A model generated the notes under the pieces. It saw only the letters and a list, made by a program, of their open reading frames with translations. It was not told where the DNA came from and did no database searches. From assembly GCA_946122785.1 (NCBI GenBank), contig CAMGYJ010000011.1, positions 16,244,001 to 16,308,000 of the forward strand: DNA of 64,000 nt, read 5' to 3'. Both the position numbers and the translations under genes were made by a program. The DNA is from Linum tenue. Its lineage: Eukaryota > Streptophyta > Magnoliopsida > Malpighiales > Linaceae. Every line of letters begins with the position of its first letter. The stretch's first letter is position 1. Below, piece by piece: positions 12,476-22,633 of this stretch.

Positions 12476-12575
12476 GTTTCTATTTTTAGTTTGGGCTTCC
12501 AACATTTTATTTCAATACATATTAGGTTTCTATTTTTAGTTTGGGCTTCCAACATTTTATTTCAATACATATTAG
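12476..12575. repeat. Perfect 50-bp tandem duplication
   Basis: Positions 12476-12525 and 12526-12575 are identical 50-bp units (start 'gtttctatttttagtttggg', end 'tacatattag'). The absence of differences suggests a very recent duplication or a sequence-assembly artefact. Confidence 0.9.
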
Positions 12576-12614
12576 ATAAATATTATCCTAATCAAATGGA
12601 ATTTGATACGGCTC

Positions 12615-13181
12615 CATTGAGTCTCAACTCTAATAAAATAATAATATATGTAGTCTATTAAATAGATCTCTTATATTTCTATAAAAATATAGTAAAAGTA
12701 TGTTTTGTATTTGTAAAAAGATTACCATTAAATTTAGATTTCAATGAAATTTAGGAGAAGAAGAAGAGATTGTTTAAATGCGAGAGAACAATAGTAAAAT
12801 ATTTATTTTGGAAATAAAGGTGCTATTACGAAGATGAAGGTGTTGTTATTAGTGGGATGATAAATTGATAATGTTAATTATGACAAAACAATTGAGAAGT
12901 TCAAAAGAAAATCTGCAGTAACTTCTTCTAATCGAAATGTGGTTTGAACACATTTTTAGGAGTGGATTCCCTTGCATCATTTATTTTAAGTTTGGTATTG
13001 ATGTTAGTTGATGGATCAACTAGCATGTCGTAAAAAATTTCAATTTATGATTCGTGTTTTTATTTTTTTCCAATAATTTAATATTTGGATTCTCTTATAA
13101 TAGAAAATAAAAATAAAATTACTATTATTGTTTATACGATTGATAAAATGTATCCGGCCAACGGGCCGGGTGCAAATCTAG
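12615..13181 (+). mobile_element. Probable non-autonomous Helitron (3' end clear, 5' end tentative)
   Basis: The 3' end shows a GC-rich hairpin: stem CCGGCC (13154-13159), loop AACG, stem GGCCGG (13164-13169). Eight bases later comes CTAG (13178-13181), followed by T. This is the canonical Helitron terminus (hairpin, then CTRR, inserted before T). The left limit is a guess: 'tctcaactctaataaaataa' near 12620 resembles the TC-starting 5' ends of plant Helitrons, but is not preceded by A. The interior is AT-rich with no coding capacity. Confidence 0.6.
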
Positions 13182-14100
13182 TATATATATATATATATTA
13201 TACTAACCGGTTAATTGCAAGTTTGGTCACTTGGTTTATTAATTTCTTTCACTTTTGTCACTTGAAATTTGTTTTCTTTCTTATTGGTCATTAACTTCAC
13301 CCTTTTGTTTCATTGTTGGCCGTTCACTGGTCTTCTATTTTTCGAAATTCCTAATTGGTCTTTGATCTGTGACTGTTAGGTTTTAATCCTTGTTAATATA
13401 GGGACGAGAAAGATGGGTGGTAACCGAACCAAAGAAACTTGCCAAGAAATCGACTGGGTTCTTCCATTGACTAATATCTAGTCGAAGAATTGCTTTTTCG
13501 GATTAACCCACCACCTAACCCAATTCGGAAAAAATGTGGACGAATAGTATATCAACATCGCACCAACTCTAGGTGAATCAATTTGGAATAAAAAAAACCT
13601 ATCCAACTTACCCAATTCATTTAACAACAAAACAAAAGAAAGTTGACCCGTTACACTACCCGCCGCTGCGATTACCCACCCTGATTAATTTGGGTAAGTA
13701 TATATAGAAGAAAAAAACGGTTGCTCCCTGTGTGCTGCACCTCTTGTGCAGCCCATTTGTAAAGGACTCTGTTTCATTTCTTATTTTTTCTTTAATGCAT
13801 TCCTCACCTTCATCAAAAAAATATAGAAGAAAAAAAAAGTTAAAGTATCTTCCCCACCATCACCAAAGTGACACTTTTGAATTTGCTGATCTCACGGTTT
13901 GAAGCGGAGGGGGTGTCATTTTCAATTATTAGAGGTGGTGGTCGTGGAATTATTAGGGCAGACAATGACGCCAACGATCTGATTCGGATTAATAATCTTT
14001 GGACAGAAAATCTGACAAAAATAAGTTTGATTTTGTTATTATTTATAGCATATGATATGAGCATATATGAAAAATAAAATAGAGCTAGTAACAAATTATT
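13182..14100. other. Intergenic stretch with a TA microsatellite and a 'ttggtcact' repeat
   Basis: A (TA)n tract lies at 13182-13201. Then 13205-13390 contains 'aagtttggtcactt', 'ttttgtcacttgaaa' and 'ttattggtcatt' units, resembling the diverged ends of the element at 59085-60660. No gene is seen. Confidence 0.4.
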
Positions 14101-14407
14101 ACGTTCACAAAGCTACAAATTATGCTTCGTTCCAACTGCCAAGAGTAAGTCCATCGATCAACCCTTCCTTGTAACGTCACGACTCACGAGGTTCGCATGC
14201 ATGCTTATGCTTACCCTTGTGGCAAATGCAAATCCTAACTTCCTCGGAATCTTAAATGGGCTGGCGGCTAGCCTTTACGTGTTGGCAAGGCCCACTCGAC
14301 CGGAAGCTGCAATGGGCCAAAGGCGGTTGCAGGAGGATGTTACAGATTTTACTCTAATTGCCATGCATGCAGATGCTTCAATTCCTTCACCGCTCTTCTT
14401 CTGCCTG

Positions 14408-14415
14408 TATAAATA
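14408..14415 (+). promoter_or_regulatory. TATA box of the RING gene
   Basis: 'tataaata', followed by a pyrimidine-rich stretch (14424-14480). A start of transcription near 14435-14445 would put the ATG at 14418 upstream of the transcript, favouring the ATG at 14508. Confidence 0.6.
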
Positions 14416-14507
14416 AGATGGATAGCTTTCTTCTCTTCCTCGCCCCCTTTATCTTCCATCTTCTCGCCCCCTCTTACTGCCATCGCTTAATTAGCAGCCA
14501 AGAAAAG

Positions 14508-14909
14508 ATGCCAACCAAGGCGAAAAGTGCGTCACGCTACGCGGGGCTGATCATCATGGGAGCAGTGGTCTGCCTGATGGTGATCACGGTTTTGGTTTTC
14601 GCCGTCTTCTGCTGGGGCTGGAGTTGGTTCGTGGGACGGCCACGACCTCTGCCGCGCCACGTACGCCGTACCCTTCCCTTGCGCCAGTTTTCAGGGGAGG
14701 AGGAGCAGGCCACCTGCCCAATTTGCCTGGAGCATTACAGGGATGGAGACGTAGTGCGGCGGCTTCCAGACTGTGGGCAGGTCTTCCACCAGTCCTGTGT
14801 GGACCGGTGGTTTGACACCCACTCCACCTGCCCCATCTCTAGGGAGCGGGTGGTCCCCTACGTGGCCAGAGGGGAGGTTGAGATGGCCGCGATAGATAGG
14901 ACTAGCTAG
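14508..14909 (+). CDS. RING-H2 (ATL-type) membrane protein with two missing zinc ligands
   Basis: 133 residues from the preferred ATG at 14508. An in-frame ATG at 14418 would add 30 residues that could form a signal peptide, but lies within about 5 bp of the TATA box. Residues 12-34 form one membrane segment. A basic proline-rich stretch follows, then a RING-H2 finger at 70-111: C70-x2-C73, C89, Q91, H94, C97, C108, S111. In ATL ubiquitin ligases position 91 is His and position 111 is Cys. Here they are Gln (cag) and Ser (tct), each one base from the expected codon. Both belong to zinc site II (ligands 3, 4, 7, 8); site I (C70, C73, H94, C97) and the E2-contact Trp (W101) remain. Either the ligase is impaired or it is an atypical finger. 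Family role: E2-dependent ubiquitin ligase at membranes. Confidence 0.85.
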   Translation: MPTKAKSASRYAGLIIMGAVVCLMVITVLVFAVFCWGWSWFVGRPRPLPRHVRRTLPLRQFSGEEEQATCPICLEHYRDGDVVRRLPDCGQVFHQSCVDRWFDTHSTCPISRERVVPYVARGEVEMAAIDRTS

Positions 14910-14955
14910 CTAGGGTTTTTTTTCCTTCTTTTTTTCTATATAATTATTGTTGTAC

Positions 14956-14961
14956 AATAAA
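14956..14961 (+). terminator. Polyadenylation signal of the RING gene
   Basis: 'aataaa' about 47 bp after the stop codon, in a T-rich 3' flank. Confidence 0.55.
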
Positions 14962-15450
14962 ATCTCCCATGTACGATATAAATTTAGTCCATAATCATAT
15001 GAATAACATGTTTGAAATCAGTTCTCTCTCTCTCTCACTTCTACGTTTTATGGGTTCAACGCTGCTATTCATACGATCCTTATCATTTTCACTTACTTTT
15101 ATCGAACAAAATACTAAATCGGAAAGCTTGGTTCTAGAACGGTAAAAACTGAATTGGGCATTGGGCTTGCTCTCAGTAATAGTAGTGCTTCGCGTGAGCC
15201 AAAATTGAATTGCGCTTCTACTGACTAAAACTAGAAGAGGGAATTGGGCCAATATATCTCGTGTTACTTAAGCCCAATTTCGTGCTTGGCGATCGATTGT
15301 TGCTGCGACTTCGATGGGTGCAAATCTCTGCATCGCCAGACGAGGCCTTGGCCCCATAATTTTACACGATTTCAAGTGGGCCTTAACATTCGTAAAGACC
15401 AGACCATGCCCATTGGTCCACCCATTTGTTTCAAGTGTATGGTTTTGTTT
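14962..15450. other. Intergenic stretch between the RING gene and a copia element
   Basis: It holds a short CT microsatellite near 15020-15038. No gene that I can support. Confidence 0.5.
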
Positions 15451-15455
15451 GGTTG

Positions 15456-15852
15456 TAACAAGGAGCCATGATAGATATGATGATTTAGCAGAAGAAAGAA
15501 GTTGCTTGACAGCAGCTAAGAAGAAGAAGAAGTTCTCTGTTCTGGAATTGAAGAACAAAACGAAGGAAGAAGAACAGAGCGAAACGGCAGCGTACAAGAC
15601 AAAGAAGATGAAGCAAAGTGAAACGGTGGCGTGCAGAATAAGTGGCACACAAAACGCAACACTTCATCAACGAACTGCCTTTCATTATTTACTGTAGTTA
15701 AGCTACGTGTACAGCTTAGATAGGTCAATTTGTTTGTTAGTTTTGATAGCCGTTAAGTTACAGTGATTAGTGTAAATCTCTGTATATATACTGCTGATTC
15801 ATCAATGGAAAAGCTCAGAGAGCAAATTCCCCAGATCTGGACTTTCTTCTCA
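15456..15852 (+). repeat. 5' LTR of the young copia element
   Basis: 397 bp. A probable promoter TATA ('tgtatatatac') lies at about 15781-15791. The 5' half is purine-rich and, as in the 3' LTR, open in one frame. Confidence 0.94.
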
Positions 15853-15865
15853 TGGTATCAGAGCC
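15853..15865 (+). other. Primer-binding site (initiator Met-tRNA)
   Basis: 'tggtatcagagcc' immediately after the LTR's terminal CA. Confidence 0.95.
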
Positions 15866-15951
15866 TGGTTGCTCTCACCAGTGCTAGGGTTTCGTCCCCT
15901 GTCCATTTCACTTCTCATTTTTCCTCTTAAAATCTATTTCTTGACGCAGCC

Positions 15952-18900
15952 ATGGCTGATGAATCATCAGCAGGCAGATCCACACAAACCTCTTCTGTTT
16001 CTGCAAATCCTACCTATGAGGACCCTTACCTCAACCCATACTACCTTCCGCCACAAGATGGAGCGCTGTCTACCATCATCTCAGTCAAGCTCGTCGACGG
16101 CAACTACCACACATGGAGTCAGGTGATGCTTGTTGCTCTTGCAACCAAAAACAAGATTGGGTTCATCGATGGAACCATTTCTACTCCTGAGGTAACAGAA
16201 CCCACTTACCAGTCCTGGCTTCGTTGCAATGGCACTATTCGCTGCTGGATTTACAATTCTTTAGCAGAAGATATAGCAAATAGTGTCATGGGTTTGGAAA
16301 CTGCTCGAGCTGTTTGGGATAATCTGAAAAACAGATTCAGTCAGGAGGACAATATTAGGGTTTATGATTTAAAAGGGGCTTTGGCTAAATGTGTTCAAGG
16401 AGAACAATCTGTGAGCCAATACTTTACCAATGCAACTGTTTAGTGGGAAGAATACAAGAAGTATCGTCCAATTCCCACTTGTCCTTGTAATGGTCCATAT
16501 GAAACAATGAAACGCTACCAGGATAATGATTTTGTGATCAAATTTATGCAAGGGTTGAATGATGAGTATCAGTCAGCTAGAACCCAGGTCCTTATGAACT
16601 CTAGCTTGCCACCCATTGATGTTGTTTTCAAGCAAATCTTGCAATTGGAACGACAGATGAAAGGAGTTCATAAGACCAAGGGAGTGGACTCAGTTGCTCT
16701 GGCTGTTGGAGGACCACAGAATCCCAATTCCAACAGCAGGGATTACAAGGATGGAAAGAAGTTCTGTAGGTACTGTAAAAAGGAAAACCACATCATCAGT
16801 GAGTGCTACAGACTGAAGAACAAGAAAAGCAGGGAAGCTGGAGGTTCAGGCTTTGCTGGTTCAGTTGAAACTGGAACAGATTCAGACTCTAGTCTATTGG
16901 GAGGAGCACCTGCAACTCATGAAACTTCAAGCAGGGTCAATTCATCAGGGCTGGCCAGTTTACAACTTACCAATGATCAGCTGGAGAGGTTGAGAGTTCT
17001 TCTTGGTTCTCCACCATCATCTCCCTCACCACCAACCTCTCCATCGATTAAGCATGCTGCCAATGCTGCAGTTACTTCCCAGCATCAACCTCCACACCCT
17101 GGAACCACTCAGTACCATCCTGTTTATCTGCCATCCAGTTCAGGTACAACTGTTCTCTCCACTCTCTTAGCCAGAAAGATGGAACCATTATGGGTTCTTG
17201 ATACTGGTGCTACAGATCACATAGTGTGTGATCTCAAGTACTGCTTGAAATATAGACAGTTGCAAGGTGTCTATGTTAACTTGCCAAATGGCAATAAGGT
17301 TCAGGCCACACACATAGGGATAGTTAGACTTCCCTGTGAACTTTTTCTTTCACAAGTCCTGTTTGTACCTAGCTTTAGCTATAACCTTGTTTCAGTTAGC
17401 AAGCTTACCAAAAACAACCCCATCTCACTTCTTTTTAAATCCTCTTTCTGTGTCATCCAGGACCTTATTACACAGAGGAGGTTTGGTTTAGCCCAAGTGG
17501 ATAAGGGCCTTTACCTGTTCAATGACACCAAATTCTCCACTGAAGGTTGTCATTCCACCACTCCAAAGTGTCTTGCTGCCACACACCTCAACTTCCAGCC
17601 TCAAAGTTTTGATCTCTGGCATGCCAGATTGGGGCATCCCTACATTTCTAGAATAGAAACTATACATAAACAAAACCCTGATGTATTAGTTTCCAAACTT
17701 CTTCATTGTGATGTTTGTCATCTGTCTAAACAGAAAAGAACTCCATTTCCAGTTAGCACTTCTGTTCATCCTACTTTGTTTGGATTGCTTCATGTTGAGA
17801 TTTGGGGCCCTTTAAGTACCACTTCTTACAATGGTTTTAATTACTTTTTGACCATTGTTGATGACCTAAGTAGATGTGTGTGGACCTACTTGATGAAATC
17901 TAAGGATGAGTCTAGACTGCTGCTGCAGTCATTTTGCATTATGGTCAAAAACCAGTTTAACAAGAATGTCCAAATCATAAGGACAGACCAAGGGATGGAA
18001 TTCCATATGAATGATTTTTATAGAGATCATGGGATTGAGCATCAAATGAGTGTGGCTTATACCCCACAGCAGAATGGGAGAGTGGAAAGGAAGCACCAGC
18101 ATCTCTTGAATGTGGCAAGAGCTCTTAAGTTCCAATCTGGTCTTCCTCTCACTTATTGGAGTGAATTTGTTCTTCATGCTGCCTATTTAATCAATATAAT
18201 CCCTACTCCTGTCTTGAACAATCTAAGCCCTTATGAGAAGTTGTATGGAGTTCCTCCTGATTACAGTTCTTTGAAAGTTTTTGGCTGTCTGGTGTATGCT
18301 TCTACAACAGGTCCACACAGAACTAAATTTTCCCCTCGATCCAAACAATGCATCCTTCTAGGAATACCTGCAGGAATCAAAGGATTCAAACTATTGGACC
18401 TTGAAAGCAAACGTGTCTTTTGCTCAAGGGATGTTGTCTTTCATGAAAACATCCTGCCTTACTCCAGCCATTCTTCTACTACCTCACCTGCTCCCATTCC
18501 TGTACCTAATACAACATCTCCTTCTTCTTCTACACCCTTCATCTTTTCACCTACACTTACCCCCAGCACCAATTTCCCAGCTTTCCCTTCTGACATTAAT
18601 CCTACCTCTCCTGAGAATCCACAGTCTGAGGGGGGCACACAGTCTCCCTCTTCTCCTTCTTCTTCTACACATTCTCCTCCCATTTTTCAAACTCCTCAAA
18701 CCTCTCAAACTCATCCTGTGGATTCACAACCCACTGTTTTCTCCCCTACTCCCATTTCATCTCCCATTCCTCAACCTAGTCCTGTTTCCTCTTCTCCCTT
18801 TTCACCAATACCTCTTAACTCTCCTTCTCATTCACCATCTCATGTTCAATTGAGAAAGTCAACCAGAACAATCAGACCTCCCAATTGGCATAGAGATTAC

Positions 18901-20781
18901 CATATTCCCCATCTCATTCACAAAGCACTCTCTTACACTCATTTGCTCCCTAAACACCAGCATTTCATAAACAACCTGACTGCACACACAGAACCTGCTA
19001 CTTATGAAGAAGCAATGCAAAACTCTCACTGGAACAAAGCAGTACAGGAGGAATTGAAGGCCTTGATTGATAATGGCACATGGGAGATCACAGATCTACC
19101 AGTAGGGAAGAAACCAATAGGCTGCAAATGGGTCTTTAGAGTGAAATTGCATTCAGATGGATCAGTGGAGAGATATAAAGCAAGGCTAGTTGCTAAAGGG
19201 TATAATCAAGTCTATGGCATTGACTACTGTGATACTTTCTCACCAATAGCCAAGCTGAGTTCAGTCAAAACCTTGCTTGCAGTAGCAGCTGTTGAGAACT
19301 GGCACTTGCATCAGATGGATGTGAGCAATGCATTCTTAAATGGTGATTTGACAGAGGAAGTCTACATGGAAATTCCAGCAGGTCTGGAGATGGGATTTGA
19401 TTGCAAAGGAAAAGTTTGTCACTTAAAGAAATCACTCTATGGATTAAAGCAGGCAAGTCGACAATGGTACACCAAATTAACTGAAAGCCTACTGAAACAT
19501 GGCTTTCATCATACTTCCTCAGACTATTCCATTTTCACAGCTCAGATTCTAGGAGAATTGGTGGTACTCATTGTGTATGTTGATGATATCATGATTGGGA
19601 GTATTAGCCTGGAATCCATTGCAGAAACCAAAAGAATCTTACAAGGGGAATTCAGAATGAAGGATTTGGGGGAGTTAAAGTATTTTCTTGGTCTGGAAGT
19701 TACAAGAGGAGTTAAGGGAATCACAGTTTCACAAAGAAAATATTGCTTGGAACTCTTAACAGAATCAGGGTTCAAGGATTGTAAGCCTGCATCTACTCCC
19801 ATTTATGTCAAAGAAGTTCTATCTGCTCAAGGAGGGGCTCCTTTGACTGATATTGCAGGTTACAAGCATCTTGTAGGACAACTACAATATCTTACAACTA
19901 CCAGACCAGACATTGCATTTGCAGTTCAGCAATTGTGTACATACCAAGACAGTCCAACAACACTTCACTTGAGGGCTTTACACAGAGTGCTCAGGTATCT
20001 TAAGGGTTCACCAGGTCAAGGATTGCTTTACTCTAAGGATACCAAGCTTGAATTGACAGGTTTCAGTGACTCAGACTGGGCAACTTGTCCAGATACAAGA
20101 AAATCCATAACTGGATACTGTACCTTTCTTGGCTCAGGAATTATTACATGGAAAAGTAAGAAACAAAAGACAGTATCCAGGTCTTCATCAGAAGCAGAAT
20201 ATCGAGCCTTGGCTAGTTTGAGCTGTGAGATTGAATGGTTGATCAGATTGTTAAAGGACTTTGGAGTGGATCATTCTCAAACAGTCAAGGTATTCTGTGA
20301 CAATCAATCAGCGATTCATATCGCTGAAAACCCTGTATTTCATGAAAGGACAAAGCACATAGATGTCGATTGTCATGTCATAAGGGAAAGAGTACAGTCA
20401 GGGTTGATCTCATTGCATCACATTTCAACAAAAATGCAACCTGCAGACATCTTCACTAAGAGCTTATCAGTGGATCGATTTGCTTCCTTGTTGTCCAAGC
20501 TGGGAGTATATGACATATACTCGCCAGCTTGTGGGAGGGTAACAAGGAGCCATGATAGTGATGATGATTTAGCAGAAGAAAGAAGTTGCTTGACAGCAGC
20601 TAAGAAGAAGAAGAAGTTCTCTGTTCTGGAATTGAAGAACAAAACGAAGGAAGAAGAACAGAGCGAAACGGCAGCGTACAAGACAAAGAAGATGAAGCAA
20701 AGTGAAACGGTGGCGTGCAGAATAAGTGGCACACAAAACGCAGCACTTCATCAACGAACTGCCTTTCATTATTTACTGTAG
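15952..20781 (+). pseudogene. copia gag-pol polyprotein with one in-frame stop
   Basis: One continuous frame of about 1,610 codons, broken only by TAG at 16441-16443 inside gag. The part after the stop (first Met at 16507, 1,424 residues) contains, numbered from that Met: zinc knuckle CRYCKKENHIISEC (87-100), protease LDTGATDH (~231), HHCC pre-integrase segment (365-408), integrase acidic residues (D452/453, D494, E527), a Ser/Pro-rich linker, reverse transcriptase with YVDD (1024), and RNase H (SEAEYRAL ~1228, CDNQSA ~1264). All hallmark residues are present. The frame then runs 80 codons into the 3' LTR, adding a Lys/Glu-rich tail. The stop blocks full-length Gag unless it is read through. 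It lies between UBN2-type gag and the knuckle, not at a known programmed site. Confidence 0.93.
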
Positions 20782-20936
20782 TTAAGCTACGTGTACAGCT
20801 TAGATAGGTCAATTTGTTTGTTAGTTTTGATAGCCGTTAAGTTACAGTAATTAGTGTAAATCTCTGTATATATACTGCTGATTCATCAATGGAAAAGCTC
20901 AGAGAGCAAATTCCCCAGATCTGGACTTTCTTCTCA
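20540..20936 (+). repeat. 3' LTR of the young copia element
   Basis: 397 bp, 393 identical to 15456-15852 by eye. Its first 242 nt are translated in the pol frame. Confidence 0.94.
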
Positions 20937-20941
20937 GGTTG

Positions 20942-21698
20942 CTCACTCTGTACACTCACTAGTCATTAGATCATTGGCTGGATCTCTATGCAAAAATGAG
21001 TTGGGTGTTTCAGGAGAGGAAAGTTTTTATCGAACCTGCTTTATTCAATGACTCACCTATCCCAATTGATCAATGTAGTTTGTACTAAGTATATACTTGA
21101 TAGTTGATAAGCAATGTGATTATAATTTAAACGCACTGCATCTATTATATGTATTATGTAATTCGTAGAATAAATTATTCAGAATTTTTTGAGCCATTAT
21201 TTCTTTGGAAAAAATGATGAAAGATGAATATTTTAGGGGAGGAGTTTGGGGTTAGCACTGTACTAACCATTATAATCACCGTTCATTAGTTTTGAGTAAA
21301 TCTGATGGTGGATATGATTGAGGGGTATATTCGGTATTTTCTGAAATATTTTTTTTAATTAATTTTTTGAATATTTTTCTCCTCTTTTACAAAGAAGTTT
21401 TTTAACATGAAAAGTACTGCTACAAAAATACCATCAAGAACATAGTAGCAATTTCGATGCCTTACAGTAGTGTTTTTGTCTAAGCATCGCAGTTATTTTA
21501 ATCCCGTTAGTAGTGTTTTACTGATTTTTAAGTAGTAATTTTGGTGGCTTATATTAGTATTTTTTATATAAGTACACTACATCCAATTTAATTAGTAGCG
21601 ATTTACCAATAATTAAGTAGTAATGGACGCCGGATTTTAGTTAAAAATCACTACTAGAAATAATAAATTACTATTACAAATGAAAACTACTACTACTT
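20942..21698. other. AT-rich stretch, probably the arm of an unidentified DNA transposon
   Basis: From about 21410 the sequence is built from short motifs such as 'agtagtgtttt', 'aagtagtaattt' and 'attagtagcgattt'. The same motifs in inverted orientation ('aatcactact', 'ctactaat') continue at 25601-25800 beyond the LINE. This suggests subterminal repeats of an element into which the LINE was inserted. I could not fix its ends. Confidence 0.4.
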
Positions 21699-21767
21699 AT
21701 AACCAAATCGCTACTTTTTTTTTTTTGACAAAAGATATTCATATATATTGAATTACCAAAAAGACAG

Positions 21768-22633
21768 TTACACCCTGGAAAACAGCCAGGTCTGAAAATC
21801 AAACAAACGACTCGCAGTCGGAGACAATGAAAGGGCCTTTCTAGCCACCATGTGGGCTACCCTATTGTTACGACGACCTACAAATCGAATACCAAACCCC
21901 GGATGCAAGGCAAAACAAGATACCACCTCTTCCAATACCGCCCCCATCCGTGTGTCACCAACCTCTGCCCGAATGATTTTATCGATAACAACCTTGGCAT
22001 CGCCTTCAAAGCACACCTCAAAGAAACCACTCTCCAGACACCAATATAAGGCCTCCCGAAGTGCCAATACCTCCACTACTAACGGATCATCAATGCCCTG
22101 GACCTGGAACCCGCGTGCCAACAGAATTTCTCGTGATGGAGTCATTATCACTATCCCTCCCGCCGAGTGGGATCCCCGCCGAGTCGCCCCATCCCAACTA
22201 CAAATAATCTGCCTACCACCCCTTGTGGAGATAATAGGAGCTCTAGAAACACAAGTAGGATTTTCCTTCTCAATCGGCAAACGCAACCATTCATCCACCT
22301 GCTGATGTAACTGTCGCAGCAAGGCCGGGATCCCAAATTGCTTTCCTTCAAAAACAACCCAATTCCGAGAGCGCCAGATCCTCCATAGGACAGCAACCAC
22401 CGTCATAACCAGCTCCGGTTGTCGAATGAGAGCCAACAGTCGTTTCAGAAAAAGCGGAAAGGTATGGCGAGGCAGGGCCTGACCTAGGTATTCCAGGCCA
22501 GAATAATCCCAAAGCGCCCTAGCCACTGGACAGTCCAGAAATAAATGCTCCATGGTTTCCTCTGCCTCCCAACAGACAGGACACCTAGGATGAACCACCA
22601 CCTCCTTATTCCTAAGCGCCTCAGTTGTGGGGA
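21768..22633 (-). pseudogene. LINE ORF2 fragment: zf-RVT and RNase H
   Basis: It continues directly from the 24568-25591 piece: TTEALRNKEVVVHPRCPVC, then EETMEHLFLDCPVARALW (zf-RVT), then an RNase H domain beginning CSWDGATRRGSHSAGGIVI with VEVLALREALYW (Glu) and VCFEGDAKVVID (Asp), and a C-terminal NNRVAHMVARKALS. The frame is open to its own stop at 21768. Only the truncation and the CACTA insertion disable it. Confidence 0.9.

Larger units (their letters stand above)
15456..20936 (+). mobile_element. Young, nearly intact Ty1/copia retrotransposon
   Basis: 5481 bp with two 397-bp LTRs that differ at only four positions by my count (about 1%). Flanks are 'ggttg' at 15451-15455 and 20937-20941, an exact 5-bp target duplication. 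The PBS for initiator Met-tRNA follows the 5' LTR, a purine run (gtgggaggg) precedes the 3' LTR, and one open frame covers gag to RNase H apart from a single stop codon. The LTRs begin TA and end CA. The low LTR divergence means a recent insertion. It could still be mobilised by, or supply proteins to, relatives. Confidence 0.96.

Noticed and set aside
14358..14507. Upstream extension of the RING protein from the ATG at 14358
   Set aside because: The TATA box at 14408 lies inside it, so transcription should start later. The residues are unlike an ATL N terminus.
15314..15697. 127-codon frame overlapping the 5' LTR
   Set aside because: It joins host flank and LTR; the LTR part is the same frame as the tail of the copia pol in the 3' LTR.
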